From positions 62,001 through 126,000 of the forward strand of contig JAZDSJ010000011.1 of NCBI GenBank assembly GCA_039583345.1: 64,000 bases of DNA, given 5' to 3'. Origin of the DNA: Tectiglobus diatomicola (GTDB lineage Bacteria; Pseudomonadota; Alphaproteobacteria; Rhizobiales; Hyphomicrobiaceae). The notes beneath the pieces are model-generated. The model ran no database searches. It was not told the origin of the DNA and saw only the letters and a program-made list of their open reading frames with translations. The position numbers were made by a program, and so were the translations under genes. Below, one piece after another: positions 38,710-48,300 of this stretch (position 1 is the stretch's first letter; the number at the start of each line of letters is the position of its first letter).

Positions 38710-40161
38710 ATGGCTAAGGGCACGGTGCTGATTGCCGATGATGACAACGCAATTAGGACTGTTTTGAACCAGGCACTCTCACGTGCAGGCTACATACCTC
38801 GAACAACATGCAATGCATCAACTTTGTGGCGTTGGGTACAACAGGGTCATGGTGATGTCGTTGTAACAGATGTGGTGATGCCAGATGAAAGTGGGTTCGA
38901 GCTTCTACCCCGTATTACAAATGTTCGGCCAGATCTACCTGTAATTGTAATGAGCGCACAGAACACATTCATGACGGCTTTAACAGCTGCTGAGCGGGGA
39001 GCATTTGAATACCTCCCTAAACCTTTTGACCTCAATGAGCTGGTATCAATAGTAGGGCGGGCTATGTTGGAGCCCCCAAATACCAACAGCTTACCCTCTA
39101 ATGATACTGAAGTTGAAGAGTTGCCATTGATTGGACGCTCACCAGCCATGCAGGACATATATCGTGTTTTAGCGCGACTGATTCAAACGGACTTAACTGT
39201 CATGATAAGTGGCGAATCTGGTACAGGTAAAGAATTAGTAGCACGCGTTTTACATGATTACAGCAAACGTCAAAATGGTCCATTCATAGCGGTAAATATG
39301 TCAGCGATTCCAAGTGAATTTAGTGACAGTGAACTCTTTGGACATGAAAAGGGAGCTTTTCCAGGAGCTTATACTCGTTATTCAGGGCGCTTTGAACAGG
39401 CTGAGGGCGGTACACTTTTTCTTGATGAAATTGGTGATATGCCGATTGAAACGCAGACAAGACTATTACGTGTTCTTCAAGAAGGTGAATATACAACTGT
39501 TGGAGGTCTCAAACTTATAAAAACTAATGTTCGGATTATTGCAGCAACTCACCGTGATTTGAAAAGCCATATTCAACAAGGACTCTTTCGTGAAGATCTT
39601 TATTATCGCCTAAATGTTGTTCCATTACGTTTGCCTCCTTTACGTCAACGACTTGAAGATATAGGTGATCTAGTACATTACTTTTCTAAAACAGCAGTGC
39701 GTGATGGTTTAGATAAGCACGAGTTTCTTCCCGATGCAATCGAACGTCTCAAACTTCATGAATGGCCTGGAAACGTACGTGAACTCGAAAACTTAATTCG
39801 CCGTATTTCCGCTATTTATCCACAAGAAAAAATAACTTCTGCCATTATTGAAACTGAATTAGCAGAGACGGGCAAGGAACTTTGTAATTTGCCAGAGCCT
39901 ACAGAAAACCTCGAACTTGCTGATATAATCGAACGTTATATGTCTCAGTATTTTTCTAGATTTGGAGATGAACTGCCTCCTTCACGTCTATACGATAGGA
40001 TCATGAAAGAGGTGGAGGTACCACTCATTTCATCTGCTCTTACTGCAACACGTGGCAATCAAATCAAAGCTGCTGAGCTGCTAGGCCTTAATCGAAATAC
40101 GTTGAGAAGTCGAATCAAAACTTTCAACATTCAAGTAGTTAAAATGCCATCCTTAAAATAA
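38710..40161 (+). CDS. ntrC: Nitrogen response regulator NtrC with a GAFPGA loop
   Basis: The protein has 483 residues. The receiver domain has phosphoacceptor D54 and K104. The AAA+ domain has Walker A GESGTGKE and Walker B GGTLFLDEIGD. The C-terminal Fis-type helix-turn-helix reads GNQIKAAELLGLNRNTLRSRI. The loop that contacts sigma-54 reads GAFPGA (215-220) instead of GAFTGA. The threonine at this place is important for sigma-54 engagement in characterised relatives, so activation may be altered. Some alphaproteobacterial NtrC proteins (Rhodobacter capsulatus) act without sigma-54. A ribosome binding site (TTGGAGAG) precedes the ATG. Confidence 0.95.
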   Translation: MAKGTVLIADDDNAIRTVLNQALSRAGYIPRTTCNASTLWRWVQQGHGDVVVTDVVMPDESGFELLPRITNVRPDLPVIVMSAQNTFMTALTAAERGAFEYLPKPFDLNELVSIVGRAMLEPPNTNSLPSNDTEVEELPLIGRSPAMQDIYRVLARLIQTDLTVMISGESGTGKELVARVLHDYSKRQNGPFIAVNMSAIPSEFSDSELFGHEKGAFPGAYTRYSGRFEQAEGGTLFLDEIGDMPIETQTRLLRVLQEGEYTTVGGLKLIKTNVRIIAATHRDLKSHIQQGLFREDLYYRLNVVPLRLPPLRQRLEDIGDLVHYFSKTAVRDGLDKHEFLPDAIERLKLHEWPGNVRELENLIRRISAIYPQEKITSAIIETELAETGKELCNLPEPTENLELADIIERYMSQYFSRFGDELPPSRLYDRIMKEVEVPLISSALTATRGNQIKAAELLGLNRNTLRSRIKTFNIQVVKMPSLK

Positions 40162-40300
40162 CTCGTTGATAAATTTCTCGGGCTTGTCGTTAAAAATTGT
40201 AAATCGTCCTAGAATTATCGCATATCAATGTGGGATGCATTTAGCGCACTACACTTTGTCCTTGTATACTTCCCTAACAACTGTAATGCGACTGTGAATA

Positions 40301-42637
40301 ATGAAAAGCTATCATGGAATGAGAATGGCCAAGTTTTTTTATGATTGGGCTACAACTATATATTCCAAATTGTCTAGACTGCGGCTTTATATTTCAATAT
40401 GGATAAAAAATGTAGCTCCATCTGAAAGTGCTACGGCGTCTAAAAGCCAGGATCATGATAGCTTGCCGATGGCAGAGCCTGAAAGTCCTGCTTTTAGTAT
40501 TGGACTTATAGTAGTAACACTTTCACTTTTTTCTGGCTTTGCAACATATTTTATTTTGACAGGGTTGACACCTATCGTGCCACATAGCTCTGTCGTATTG
40601 GCGGTCCTCTTCACTAACGTTGCTATGATAATTGCTATGATCGTAGTTATTTCATGGCCTATTGGGAATCTATGGCGCGCCTGGCACGATCGTGTTCCAG
40701 GGGCGCGTTTACATGGCCGTGTGGTTGGTCTCTTTAGTATTATTGCAGCAATTCCAGCAATTCTTTTGGCAGTCGCAGCTACAACTACGTTTTCACGTTC
40801 GTTGGATGGTTGGTTCTCTGTTCGTACCCGGCTAATTATTGAGAATTCACTAAATATTGCTAACGCCTATTTGGTCGAGCATGGGCAAGTAATCCGAACT
40901 GATATCATTAATATGGCAAAAGACCTTGATGATTTTGCACAAGTACACGGAGGAAACGAGAAAAAGTTTCGTGCACGTGTATTTTTTCAAGCTGGCTTAA
41001 GAGATTTACCTGTGGCCTATGTTATCAATGGGGCTGGCAAACCGGTTGTGGCTGCAATTGAAAACAAAAATATTCCCTATCGTGCTCCACCAAAAAAAAT
41101 TATTGATCTTGCAGCTGAGGGGCGGGTGCCACTGCTTATGCCACATGATTCTTATCGCGTGGCGGCTATTACTAAGCTTACAAATTATCCTGACTTTTTT
41201 CTTTTTGTTGCTCGTGGTGTTAGTCCAGAGGTGATGCGTCATTTGCGACAAACACAGGCCAGTGTAAAGGAGTATCAACAATTGAGGCGTCGTCGCGGTG
41301 GGCTACATGCAGCTCATGCCCTTATGTACTTTATGATTTCACTAACATCGTTATTGGCGGCAATTTGGGTTGGTCTTTGGTTTGCCAGCCGTTTTGTAGC
41401 ACCCATTCGGCGACTAATTATTGCGGCCCAGGAAGTTTCAACGGGCAATCTAAAAGTTCACCTTCCTGAACGACGGGGAGAGGGAGATCTACGGCGTCTG
41501 TCTCAGACTTTCAACACAATGACATCTGAACTTAAAATGCAACGTGATGCACTGGTTATGGCTAATGAGCAACTAACAGAACGTCGAATTTTTATGGAGG
41601 CTGTTTTATCTGGTGTTTCCGCAGGCGTTCTTAGGCTAGATGAGCACGGTGTTGTTACTCTTGCTAATTGTTCAGCAGAAAAACTTTTAACGGGTAAAGC
41701 ATCAGTATTGCAAGGAAAATTACTTTCCTCAACTGTTCCTGAGTTGTCTGCCGCTATTTTTGAACTTGAAAAAAGTACAACTCACACACGTGGTCAACAG
41801 AATGTTGTTGTGACAATCGAAGAGGAAGAGCGTACTTTTGCTGTTCGCCTTACACGTGATGAAGGTGATAATCATGGCGGCGCAATAGTTACTTTTGACG
41901 ATATTACAGATTTAGTAAGTGCACAGCGTACGTCTGCATGGGCCGATATTGCGCGTAGAATAGCACATGAAATTAAGAATCCACTAACTCCTATTCAGCT
42001 ATCTGCTGAGCGCATCCGTAGGAAATATGGAAAAATTATTGCGGAAGACCGCGAGGTCTTCGATAAATGTACCGAAACAATAATCCGCCAAGTTGGTGAT
42101 GTTTCCCGCATGGTCGATGAGTTTTCCTCATTTGCTCGCATGCCTAAAGCACAAATGAAAGTTCAGGATTTACGTAATGCAGTCAAAGATGCAGTCGTTC
42201 TTTTTCAGATGAGCCTTACGGATATTAAATTCATGATGCTGTTTCCCAGCCAGAAAGTGATGGCTTCGTTTGATCGTCGCTTGATTTCTCAAGCTATGAC
42301 TAATCTGATCAAAAATGCATCTGAGGCAGTGAAAACTTATGAAGAATTACAACAAAGTGGATCTAAATTTGAAGGACGTATTTCCGTTCAGATCACTGTA
42401 GCAGGCCAAAATGTGATCATCGAGATTTTAGATAATGGAATAGGGCTTTCCAAACATCATCGTACACGTATTTTAGAGCCGTATGTAACTACGAAATCAA
42501 AAGGTGCTGGCCTTGGTCTAGCTATTGTGCAGAAAGTTATCGAGCAGCACGGAGGTACATTGCAACTAGAGGATGCATCTGCGAACAGTGAATTTAAACA
42601 TGGAGCTCTTGTTCGTGTGATGTTGCCGCTGCACTAA
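40301..42637 (+). CDS. ntrY: Membrane sensor kinase NtrY
   Basis: The protein has 778 residues. Three membrane helices lie near 65-145, followed by a long periplasmic sensor region, and a fourth lies near 345-370. A HAMP linker, a PAS domain, the H-box RRIAHEIKNPLTPIQLSAERI (H556) and the kinase ATP-binding boxes (NLIKNASEA, ILDNGIGLS, GAGLGLAIV) follow. NtrY with NtrX senses nitrogen or redox state in alphaproteobacteria. The gene is 139 bases after ntrC and three bases before the frame of ntrX. ATG 40301 lacks a clear ribosome binding site, and later ATGs at 40316 and 40325 are possible. Confidence 0.95.
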   Translation: MKSYHGMRMAKFFYDWATTIYSKLSRLRLYISIWIKNVAPSESATASKSQDHDSLPMAEPESPAFSIGLIVVTLSLFSGFATYFILTGLTPIVPHSSVVLAVLFTNVAMIIAMIVVISWPIGNLWRAWHDRVPGARLHGRVVGLFSIIAAIPAILLAVAATTTFSRSLDGWFSVRTRLIIENSLNIANAYLVEHGQVIRTDIINMAKDLDDFAQVHGGNEKKFRARVFFQAGLRDLPVAYVINGAGKPVVAAIENKNIPYRAPPKKIIDLAAEGRVPLLMPHDSYRVAAITKLTNYPDFFLFVARGVSPEVMRHLRQTQASVKEYQQLRRRRGGLHAAHALMYFMISLTSLLAAIWVGLWFASRFVAPIRRLIIAAQEVSTGNLKVHLPERRGEGDLRRLSQTFNTMTSELKMQRDALVMANEQLTERRIFMEAVLSGVSAGVLRLDEHGVVTLANCSAEKLLTGKASVLQGKLLSSTVPELSAAIFELEKSTTHTRGQQNVVVTIEEEERTFAVRLTRDEGDNHGGAIVTFDDITDLVSAQRTSAWADIARRIAHEIKNPLTPIQLSAERIRRKYGKIIAEDREVFDKCTETIIRQVGDVSRMVDEFSSFARMPKAQMKVQDLRNAVKDAVVLFQMSLTDIKFMMLFPSQKVMASFDRRLISQAMTNLIKNASEAVKTYEELQQSGSKFEGRISVQITVAGQNVIIEILDNGIGLSKHHRTRILEPYVTTKSKGAGLGLAIVQKVIEQHGGTLQLEDASANSEFKHGALVRVMLPLH

Positions 42638-42709
42638 CAGATGATTATGGAATGCAATCAGCAATTACCACAACAGCTAGTTTGTACAAACATTAGAGAG
42701 GGACTGAGT

Positions 42710-44110
42710 ATGATTTCTGACATTCTTGTTGTCGATGATGAGGCGGATATTCGTGATTTAGTCTCCGGCATACTAGAGGATGAAGGCCATGCATGCCGTC
42801 TAGCGCGTGATAGTGATGAAGCGCTGTTGGCTGTTGAAGCACGTAAACCACATCTAGTATTTTTAGATATTTGGCTACAGGGAAGCCGGTTAGATGGTTT
42901 GGAAGTGCTATCAATCATTAAGAAAGTTCATCCTGATCTCCCTGTCGTAATTATTTCTGGTCACGGTAATATTGAAACTGCTGTCACAGCTATAAAGCGT
43001 GGTGCTTATGATTACATCGAAAAACCATTTAAAGCGGATCGTCTTTTATTGGTTACTATGCGCGCACTCGAAGCATCACAACTACGCCGTGAAGTTCAGC
43101 AGTTGAAAGAGCGTTCGCCACAAAATAGTGACATTATAGGAAAATCATCTGTAATTAATTCGTTACGCACCCAAATTGAAAAAGTCGCGCCTACGAATAG
43201 TAGAATTCTTATTCGTGGAGGTTCTGGAAGTGGAAAAGAATTGGCTGCTCGGTTTTTACATGAGAACTCAGCACGATCAAACGGACCTTTTGTTGTCTTA
43301 AATGCTGCAGCAATGGCACCTGATCGCGTTGAAGAGGAACTATTTGGAATTGAGGCTAATACAAGAGGAGCACGCAAGGTAGGAGCTTTAGAAGAAGCTC
43401 ACGGTGGTACTTTGTATATTGATGAAGTTGCAGATATGCCACTTGAAACTCAAGGTAAGGTTTTACGTGTACTGGTAGAGCAGAAGTTTCTGAGGATAGA
43501 GGGTGTTCAGAAAGTTTCGGTCGATGTCCGTATTATCTCATCCACAGCGCATAACCTAGAACAAACCATGACAGATGGTAAGTTTCGCAAAGATCTTTAT
43601 CACCGTCTCAATGTTGTTCCTCTAAGGATACCCTCGTTGGCCGAGCGGTGCGAGGACATTCCTCTGCTTGTCGAGCATTTTGTTCAGCAAATCACTGAAT
43701 CATCTGGGCTTGCTGCACGTAGTATAGGCGAAGACGCTTTAGCGGTACTCCAAGGACACGACTGGCCTGGTAATGTTCGAGAACTGCGAAACAACATAGA
43801 ACGCCTTATGATAATGGCTGGTGATTCGACTGATAAAATAATTACAGCTGAAATGCTTCCTGACGAAATAGGCTCTAACGTGCCAATGCCTGGTAATAAT
43901 GGGTCTGAACTTCTGATGTCTCTACCACTTAGGGAAGCAAGAGAAATTTTTGAGCGTGACTATTTAGTGTCACAAATTAGCAGATTCGGAGGAAACATTT
44001 CACGTACGGCTGAATTTGTTGGTATGGAACGTTCAGCACTTCATCGAAAGTTACGCGCTCTCGGGGTCAGCTCTGATCAACGCACCGCAAGTTCGCAATC
44101 TAGTTCTTAA
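42710..44110 (+). CDS. ntrX: Response regulator NtrX
   Basis: The protein has 466 residues from ATG 42710, preceded by GAGAGGGA. The frame is open from 42641, but homologues start at the SDILVVDDEADIRD pattern. The receiver domain has phosphoacceptor D53. The AAA+ domain has Walker A GGSGSGKE and GGTLYIDEVAD. The C-terminal HTH is GGNISRTAEFVGMERSALHRK. The GAFTGA loop is missing, which is normal for NtrX and implies regulation without sigma-54 contact. It is partnered with NtrY upstream. Confidence 0.95.
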   Translation: MISDILVVDDEADIRDLVSGILEDEGHACRLARDSDEALLAVEARKPHLVFLDIWLQGSRLDGLEVLSIIKKVHPDLPVVIISGHGNIETAVTAIKRGAYDYIEKPFKADRLLLVTMRALEASQLRREVQQLKERSPQNSDIIGKSSVINSLRTQIEKVAPTNSRILIRGGSGSGKELAARFLHENSARSNGPFVVLNAAAMAPDRVEEELFGIEANTRGARKVGALEEAHGGTLYIDEVADMPLETQGKVLRVLVEQKFLRIEGVQKVSVDVRIISSTAHNLEQTMTDGKFRKDLYHRLNVVPLRIPSLAERCEDIPLLVEHFVQQITESSGLAARSIGEDALAVLQGHDWPGNVRELRNNIERLMIMAGDSTDKIITAEMLPDEIGSNVPMPGNNGSELLMSLPLREAREIFERDYLVSQISRFGGNISRTAEFVGMERSALHRKLRALGVSSDQRTASSQSSS

Positions 44111-44914
44111 AGATCTGGAAGACGATACTCCTTGAAAATTAGCTTAGATAAGAAACAACAATCTTAAAGTGTCTGAGCTTAAAGCTTTATTCACGATAAA
44201 TTTGTGTGTTTTTCTCGCCATGTTAGTGTCGTGTTCTATGCACTCGATGGGTTTAAGTCAAACTCTAGCACTTTATATTTCCAATATTGCTATTGTGTAG
44301 ATGCATTTATATGTTTCCGGAAGTGCTGACTTTCCGTAACTGCGAGTAATTATGCACACCAGTGCAGGGAGACTATGTCAGTCTAACCTAACTAAGGATT
44401 ACTGGTGATAATTATTATACAACTTTATACTATTCAGAGTATTATAACATAACGGAATATAAACTATAATTAGATGTAAGCTCCTAAAGTAAACATGTTT
44501 TTGTTACCCTGAATTAGATAGTAATGTTGAATTGTACTCTAACATAAAAGTATAGCTGTATTTTGTGAGAAAGTGAGCAAAATCAATGTATCAATTTACT
44601 GCTTTCGCATGACAAAATATCTTTTGAGCATTAATCAGAGGTTTAATCCGTGTGTTGCTTAATGTTAAAATTACGTGTAAATTAGTTCTAAATAGCTTAA
44701 GATATTTAAGTTATCAAAATCTTACTGCTTTAAAATATTAATATGGAGTAAAAAAAATCAACTATATTTTCCAGGACATTTAGATTTATTGACGACCATA
44801 TTGTCGTACCGGCTTGCGTAAGGTGCTAAAGCACCGTAAAGTTTAGGCTAAGATAATAAAATTCTGAATTTATAACTTAAAATATAATAATATTGTTCGG
44901 AGGGTATTTGTGCC
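44111..44914. other. Gene-free gap between ntrX and nuoE
   Basis: This is about 800 AT-rich bases. A small hairpin GGTGCT/AGCACC (44822-44835) lies about 80 bases before nuoE in a GC-richer patch and may be part of the nuo promoter or leader region. No trkA or hfq, which often follow ntrX, and no nuoD remnant before nuoE, could be read. Confidence 0.45.
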
Positions 44915-45556
44915 ATGAGCGTGCGTCGCTTGCATCCAAACCAGCCATCGAATTTTGCTTTTACACCGCAAAATGAAACATGGGCACAGGAAACTATTGC
45001 CAAGTACCCTGATGGCAAACAAGCTTCTGCCGTCATACCATTACTATGGCGTGCGCAGGAACAGAATTATGGTTGGTTGCCAGAGCCAGCTATCCGGGTT
45101 GTCGCTGACATGTTAGGTATGGCTTATATACGTGTCTATGAAATAGCTACCTTTTACACAATGTTTCAGTTGCAGCCGGTAGGAAAAATTGCTCATGTTC
45201 AGGTTTGTGGTACTACACCTTGCATGCTACGCGGTGCAGAAAAGCTAGTTGACGTCTGTAAGCGTAAAATCTCTAAATTACCACATGTGTTGTCAGATGA
45301 TGGCAACTTTTCTTGGGAAGAAGTAGAATGTCTCGGAGCTTGTGCTAATGCGCCAATGGTACAGGTATGGAAAGATACATATGAAGATTTGACTCCTGAT
45401 TTATTCGAGAAAGTCCTTGATAAATTAGCCTCAGGTGCTCCTCCAAAGCTCGGTTCTCAGATTGGCAGGATTGCCTCAAGTCCGGTCGCTGGTTTTACAT
45501 CTTTAACCGATAAAACACTATATTCCGGCAACTTAAACTCAAGCCAGGAAGATTAA
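44915..45556 (+). CDS. nuoE: NADH-quinone oxidoreductase subunit E
   Basis: The protein has 213 residues. The thioredoxin-like 2Fe-2S domain has its four ligands in place: C98 and C103 in QVCGTTPC, and C139 and C143 in ECLGAC. NuoE with NuoF forms the NADH-oxidising tip of respiratory complex I. GGAGGG lies ten bases before the ATG. A C-terminal tail of about 40 residues is less conserved. It is two bases from nuoF. Confidence 0.96.
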   Translation: MSVRRLHPNQPSNFAFTPQNETWAQETIAKYPDGKQASAVIPLLWRAQEQNYGWLPEPAIRVVADMLGMAYIRVYEIATFYTMFQLQPVGKIAHVQVCGTTPCMLRGAEKLVDVCKRKISKLPHVLSDDGNFSWEEVECLGACANAPMVQVWKDTYEDLTPDLFEKVLDKLASGAPPKLGSQIGRIASSPVAGFTSLTDKTLYSGNLNSSQED

Positions 45557-45558
45557 TT

Positions 45559-46839
45559 ATGCTTGCAGACAAAGATCGTATTTTCACCAATATTTATGGA
45601 GTTCATGATACAAGTCTCAATGGTGCTCTCGCTCGAGGGCTTTGGGATGGTACAAAGAACATAATTGACCTAGGTCATGATGAGATTATTGAACGCATTA
45701 AAGAATCTGGGTTGCGTGGTCGAGGCGGAGCTGGGTTTCCAACTGGTTTGAAATGGTCTTTCATGCCTAAAAGTGATCCTCGTCCGTCATATCTAGTTGT
45801 GAATGCTGACGAGTCTGAGCCCGGTTCATGTAAAGATCGAGAGATTTTAAGGCATGATCCACATCACTTGATCGAGGGGTGTTTAATTTCATCTTTTGCC
45901 ATACGCGCACACACTTGTTATGTATATTTTCGTGGAGAATATATACGTGAACGTGAGGCATTTCAAAAAGCTGTTGATGAAGCATATGCGGCTGGGCTTA
46001 TCGGAAAGAACAATAAACATGGATGGGATTTTGATCTTTACGTTCATCATGGTGCAGGTGCATATATATGCGGTGAGGAGACTGCCCTTCTTGAAAGTCT
46101 CGAAGGTAAAAAAGGCCAGCCTCGCCTTAAGCCTCCATTTCCGGCAGGTGCAGGTCTCTATGGAGCCCCAACCACTGTTAATAACGTAGAATCAATTGCT
46201 GCTGTTCCAACGATACTACGGCGTGGATCAGGTTGGTTCGGAAGCTTTGGAAAATCTAACAATACTGGTACAAAATTATTCCAGATTTCAGGACACGTAG
46301 AGCAGCCTTGCGTTGTAGAAGAGGAAATGGGTATTCCCATGAGAGAGCTCATCGATCGTCATGCAGGAGGTGTACGAGGTGGTTGGAACAATCTACTTGC
46401 TGTGATTCCAGGAGGCTCATCTGTACCTTGCGTTCCTGCTCACATGTGCGACGATCTTACGATGGATTTTGATTCTTTGCAAAAAGTTAAATCAGGTCTT
46501 GGTACTGCAGCTTTAATAGTAATGGATAAGTCTACAGATATCATAGCTGCTATTCGCCGAATTTCTTATTTTTATAAACATGAAAGTTGCGGTCAATGTA
46601 CTCCTTGTCGTGAAGGCACGGGATGGATGTGGCGTATGATGCAGCGTTTGGAAAGTGGAAAAGCTGAAAAAAAAGAAATTGATATGCTGTTTGATGTAAC
46701 TAAGCAAGTTGAAGGTCATACGATTTGTGCCTTGGGTGATGCCGCAGCTTGGCCAATACAGGGACTAATTCGAAATTTTCGTCCTACTCTAGAGGCCCGT
46801 ATTGCTGCAGCACAATTAGCACAAGAAGCAGCTGAATAG
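45559..46839 (+). CDS. nuoF: NADH-quinone oxidoreductase subunit F
   Basis: The protein has 426 residues. NADH/FMN-binding motifs are GRGGAGFPTGLKW and GAGAYICGEETAL. The 4Fe-4S (N3) ligands are C344, C347 and C350 in CGQCTPC, plus C390 in CALGD. NuoF accepts hydride from NADH and passes electrons through FMN to the iron-sulfur chain. It is co-transcribed with nuoE. The rest of the complex I operon, normally nuoABCD before and nuoGHIJKLMN after, is not adjacent. Confidence 0.97.
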   Translation: MLADKDRIFTNIYGVHDTSLNGALARGLWDGTKNIIDLGHDEIIERIKESGLRGRGGAGFPTGLKWSFMPKSDPRPSYLVVNADESEPGSCKDREILRHDPHHLIEGCLISSFAIRAHTCYVYFRGEYIREREAFQKAVDEAYAAGLIGKNNKHGWDFDLYVHHGAGAYICGEETALLESLEGKKGQPRLKPPFPAGAGLYGAPTTVNNVESIAAVPTILRRGSGWFGSFGKSNNTGTKLFQISGHVEQPCVVEEEMGIPMRELIDRHAGGVRGGWNNLLAVIPGGSSVPCVPAHMCDDLTMDFDSLQKVKSGLGTAALIVMDKSTDIIAAIRRISYFYKHESCGQCTPCREGTGWMWRMMQRLESGKAEKKEIDMLFDVTKQVEGHTICALGDAAAWPIQGLIRNFRPTLEARIAAAQLAQEAAE

Positions 46840-47280
46840 AAACTATACTAATGTCATTGGTGTAATTACAACCTACACACTTCTAGATTTAAGAGACATT
46901 GAATTAAAAGAAATTATTGTCTCTTAAAATCTTATTTCTAGTTTGTAATATAAGTGCAAGTTCTCAATGTAATGAGCACGTTGCTTTGCTAAAATATTGA
47001 TCTTGAGAATAGCAATTTTTATAAACTATAATCTACTCACAATTATTTGAACTAAGACACTGAATTTATATTCTAACAAGATCTGCGTGTATCAGAGATG
47101 AGTAACTAAACTAATATAGAAAGTTAAAGATTTCTAAACTAGCGCATACTTTATTAAGTTTCCAGAGAGTAGCCGGTAAAGATGCAAGAGCAACTTACAA
47201 TTTACGCAGGTGAAGAACATCGGCCAATGTAAAGTAATGTTAAACAACTAAGACTTATAGTGAGTTATTTTTTACACAAG
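46840..47280. other. Gap between convergent nuoF and rpmA
   Basis: This is about 440 AT-rich bases between two 3' ends. It contains the inverted repeat at 46888-46928, listed as a possible terminator. No gene is seen and nuoG is absent. Confidence 0.45.
46888..46928. terminator. Long AT-rich hairpin behind nuoF
   Basis: TTTAAGAGACA (46888-46898) and TGTCTCTTAAA (46918-46928) are exact reverse complements across a 19-base loop, 48 bases after the nuoF stop. It sits between convergent genes, so it could stop transcription from both sides. The stem is AT-rich and the loop large, so this is tentative. Confidence 0.4.
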
Positions 47281-47547
47281 TTAAGAACTGGAACTATTTG
47301 AAACAACTGATATGAAAGTTCTCCCATTATGCTTGGTGGCAAATTTAACAAACCCTTCAACTTTAGAAAATATTGTATGATCCTTACCCATACCAACATT
47401 GAGACCTGGGTGCCATTTGGTTCCACGTTGTCTGCATATAATATTTCCAGGAACAACGAACTCACCGCCAAATTTTTTAATGCCTAGTCTTTTAGATTGA
47501 GAGTCACGACCATTACGGGATGATCCCCCTGCTTTTTTGTGTGCCAC
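47281..47547 (-). CDS. rpmA: 50S ribosomal protein L27
   Basis: The protein has 88 residues with the conserved N-terminus AHKKAGGSSRNGRDS and the GTKWHPG loop. The start is GTG (47545-47547 read in reverse) with AAGGA about eight bases upstream. L27's N-terminal tail reaches the peptidyl transferase centre. It follows rplU by about 114 bases in the same direction. obgE, which often comes next, is not present. Confidence 0.97.
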   Translation of the reverse strand: MAHKKAGGSSRNGRDSQSKRLGIKKFGGEFVVPGNIICRQRGTKWHPGLNVGMGKDHTIFSKVEGFVKFATKHNGRTFISVVSNSSSS

Positions 47548-47661
47548 GAGCTAAGTCCTTATGAAATTATGGGCGCTTTAACTAAGGTAGAAGAATATGT
47601 AATTACAACCTACTTTACAGAAGAATGAAGACTATCTCTCGGACTGTATTTGTCATAAAAG

Positions 47662-47973
47662 TTATATACAAATCTCAGTAATTCGTATCGTAGTCATTTT
47701 TTGACGATGACCTTTTCGACGTCGTGAGCTTTGGCGACGTCTTTTTTTGAATGCAATTATCTTAGGGCCGCGCGTTTGGTTTAGTACTTCGGCGATTACT
47801 TTTGCCCCGAATACAACCGGAGTACCTAGTTTTACATCTTCACCAGATGCAAGCATTAGTACATCGGAGAATTCTATCTTAGAACCAGTTTGACTATCTA
47901 TTCGTTCAATATCAAGCATGTCGTTAGTTGCGACGCGATATTGCTTGCCTCCGGTTTTAATGACAGCGTACAT
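47662..47973 (-). CDS. rplU: 50S ribosomal protein L21
   Basis: The protein has 103 residues. It begins MYAVIKTGGKQYRV and has the basic KKRRRQSSRRRKGHRQ RNA-binding loop before the TTIRI ending. Both are family hallmarks. L21 binds 23S rRNA near L20. It is the first gene of the rplU-rpmA pair. Confidence 0.97.
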   Translation of the reverse strand: MYAVIKTGGKQYRVATNDMLDIERIDSQTGSKIEFSDVLMLASGEDVKLGTPVVFGAKVIAEVLNQTRGPKIIAFKKRRRQSSRRRKGHRQKMTTIRITEICI

Positions 47974-48300
47974 TACTAATCCTTTGAGTATGATCTACGA
48001 CTATAGAAACATGTCTAAATATGGTGATATTATGGTAATACGTGAATTTGGAAAGCACCATAATAACCAAACAACGCATCGGAAAACGGCCACGCCAATA
48101 CTCACTATGATTAGTTAAGCTATAGCTTTTAAAATGTCAACAGGCTGTCGTGTTACATCCAAGCGGTTATTATGGAGCCTCTTTTATATATATTATATCT
48201 TAGATATATATTGAATATGAAACAATATAATGCAACATCATTATAAAATCTTTATAATAAATGTAGGTGTCCATTTATCTTCATTTCTTATACAGAAGTC
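47974..48300. other. Gap upstream of rplU
   Basis: This is 327 bases. TATTATGGT and ACCATAATA near 48025-48065 can pair over a 20-base loop, and there is a run of TA repeats near 48185-48215. The rplU promoter should be here. No gene is seen. Confidence 0.4.

Noticed and set aside
43321..43390. Missing GAFTGA motif in NtrX as an anomaly
   Set aside because: NtrX proteins of alphaproteobacteria typically lack this loop, so it is normal. The unusual case is the proline in NtrC.
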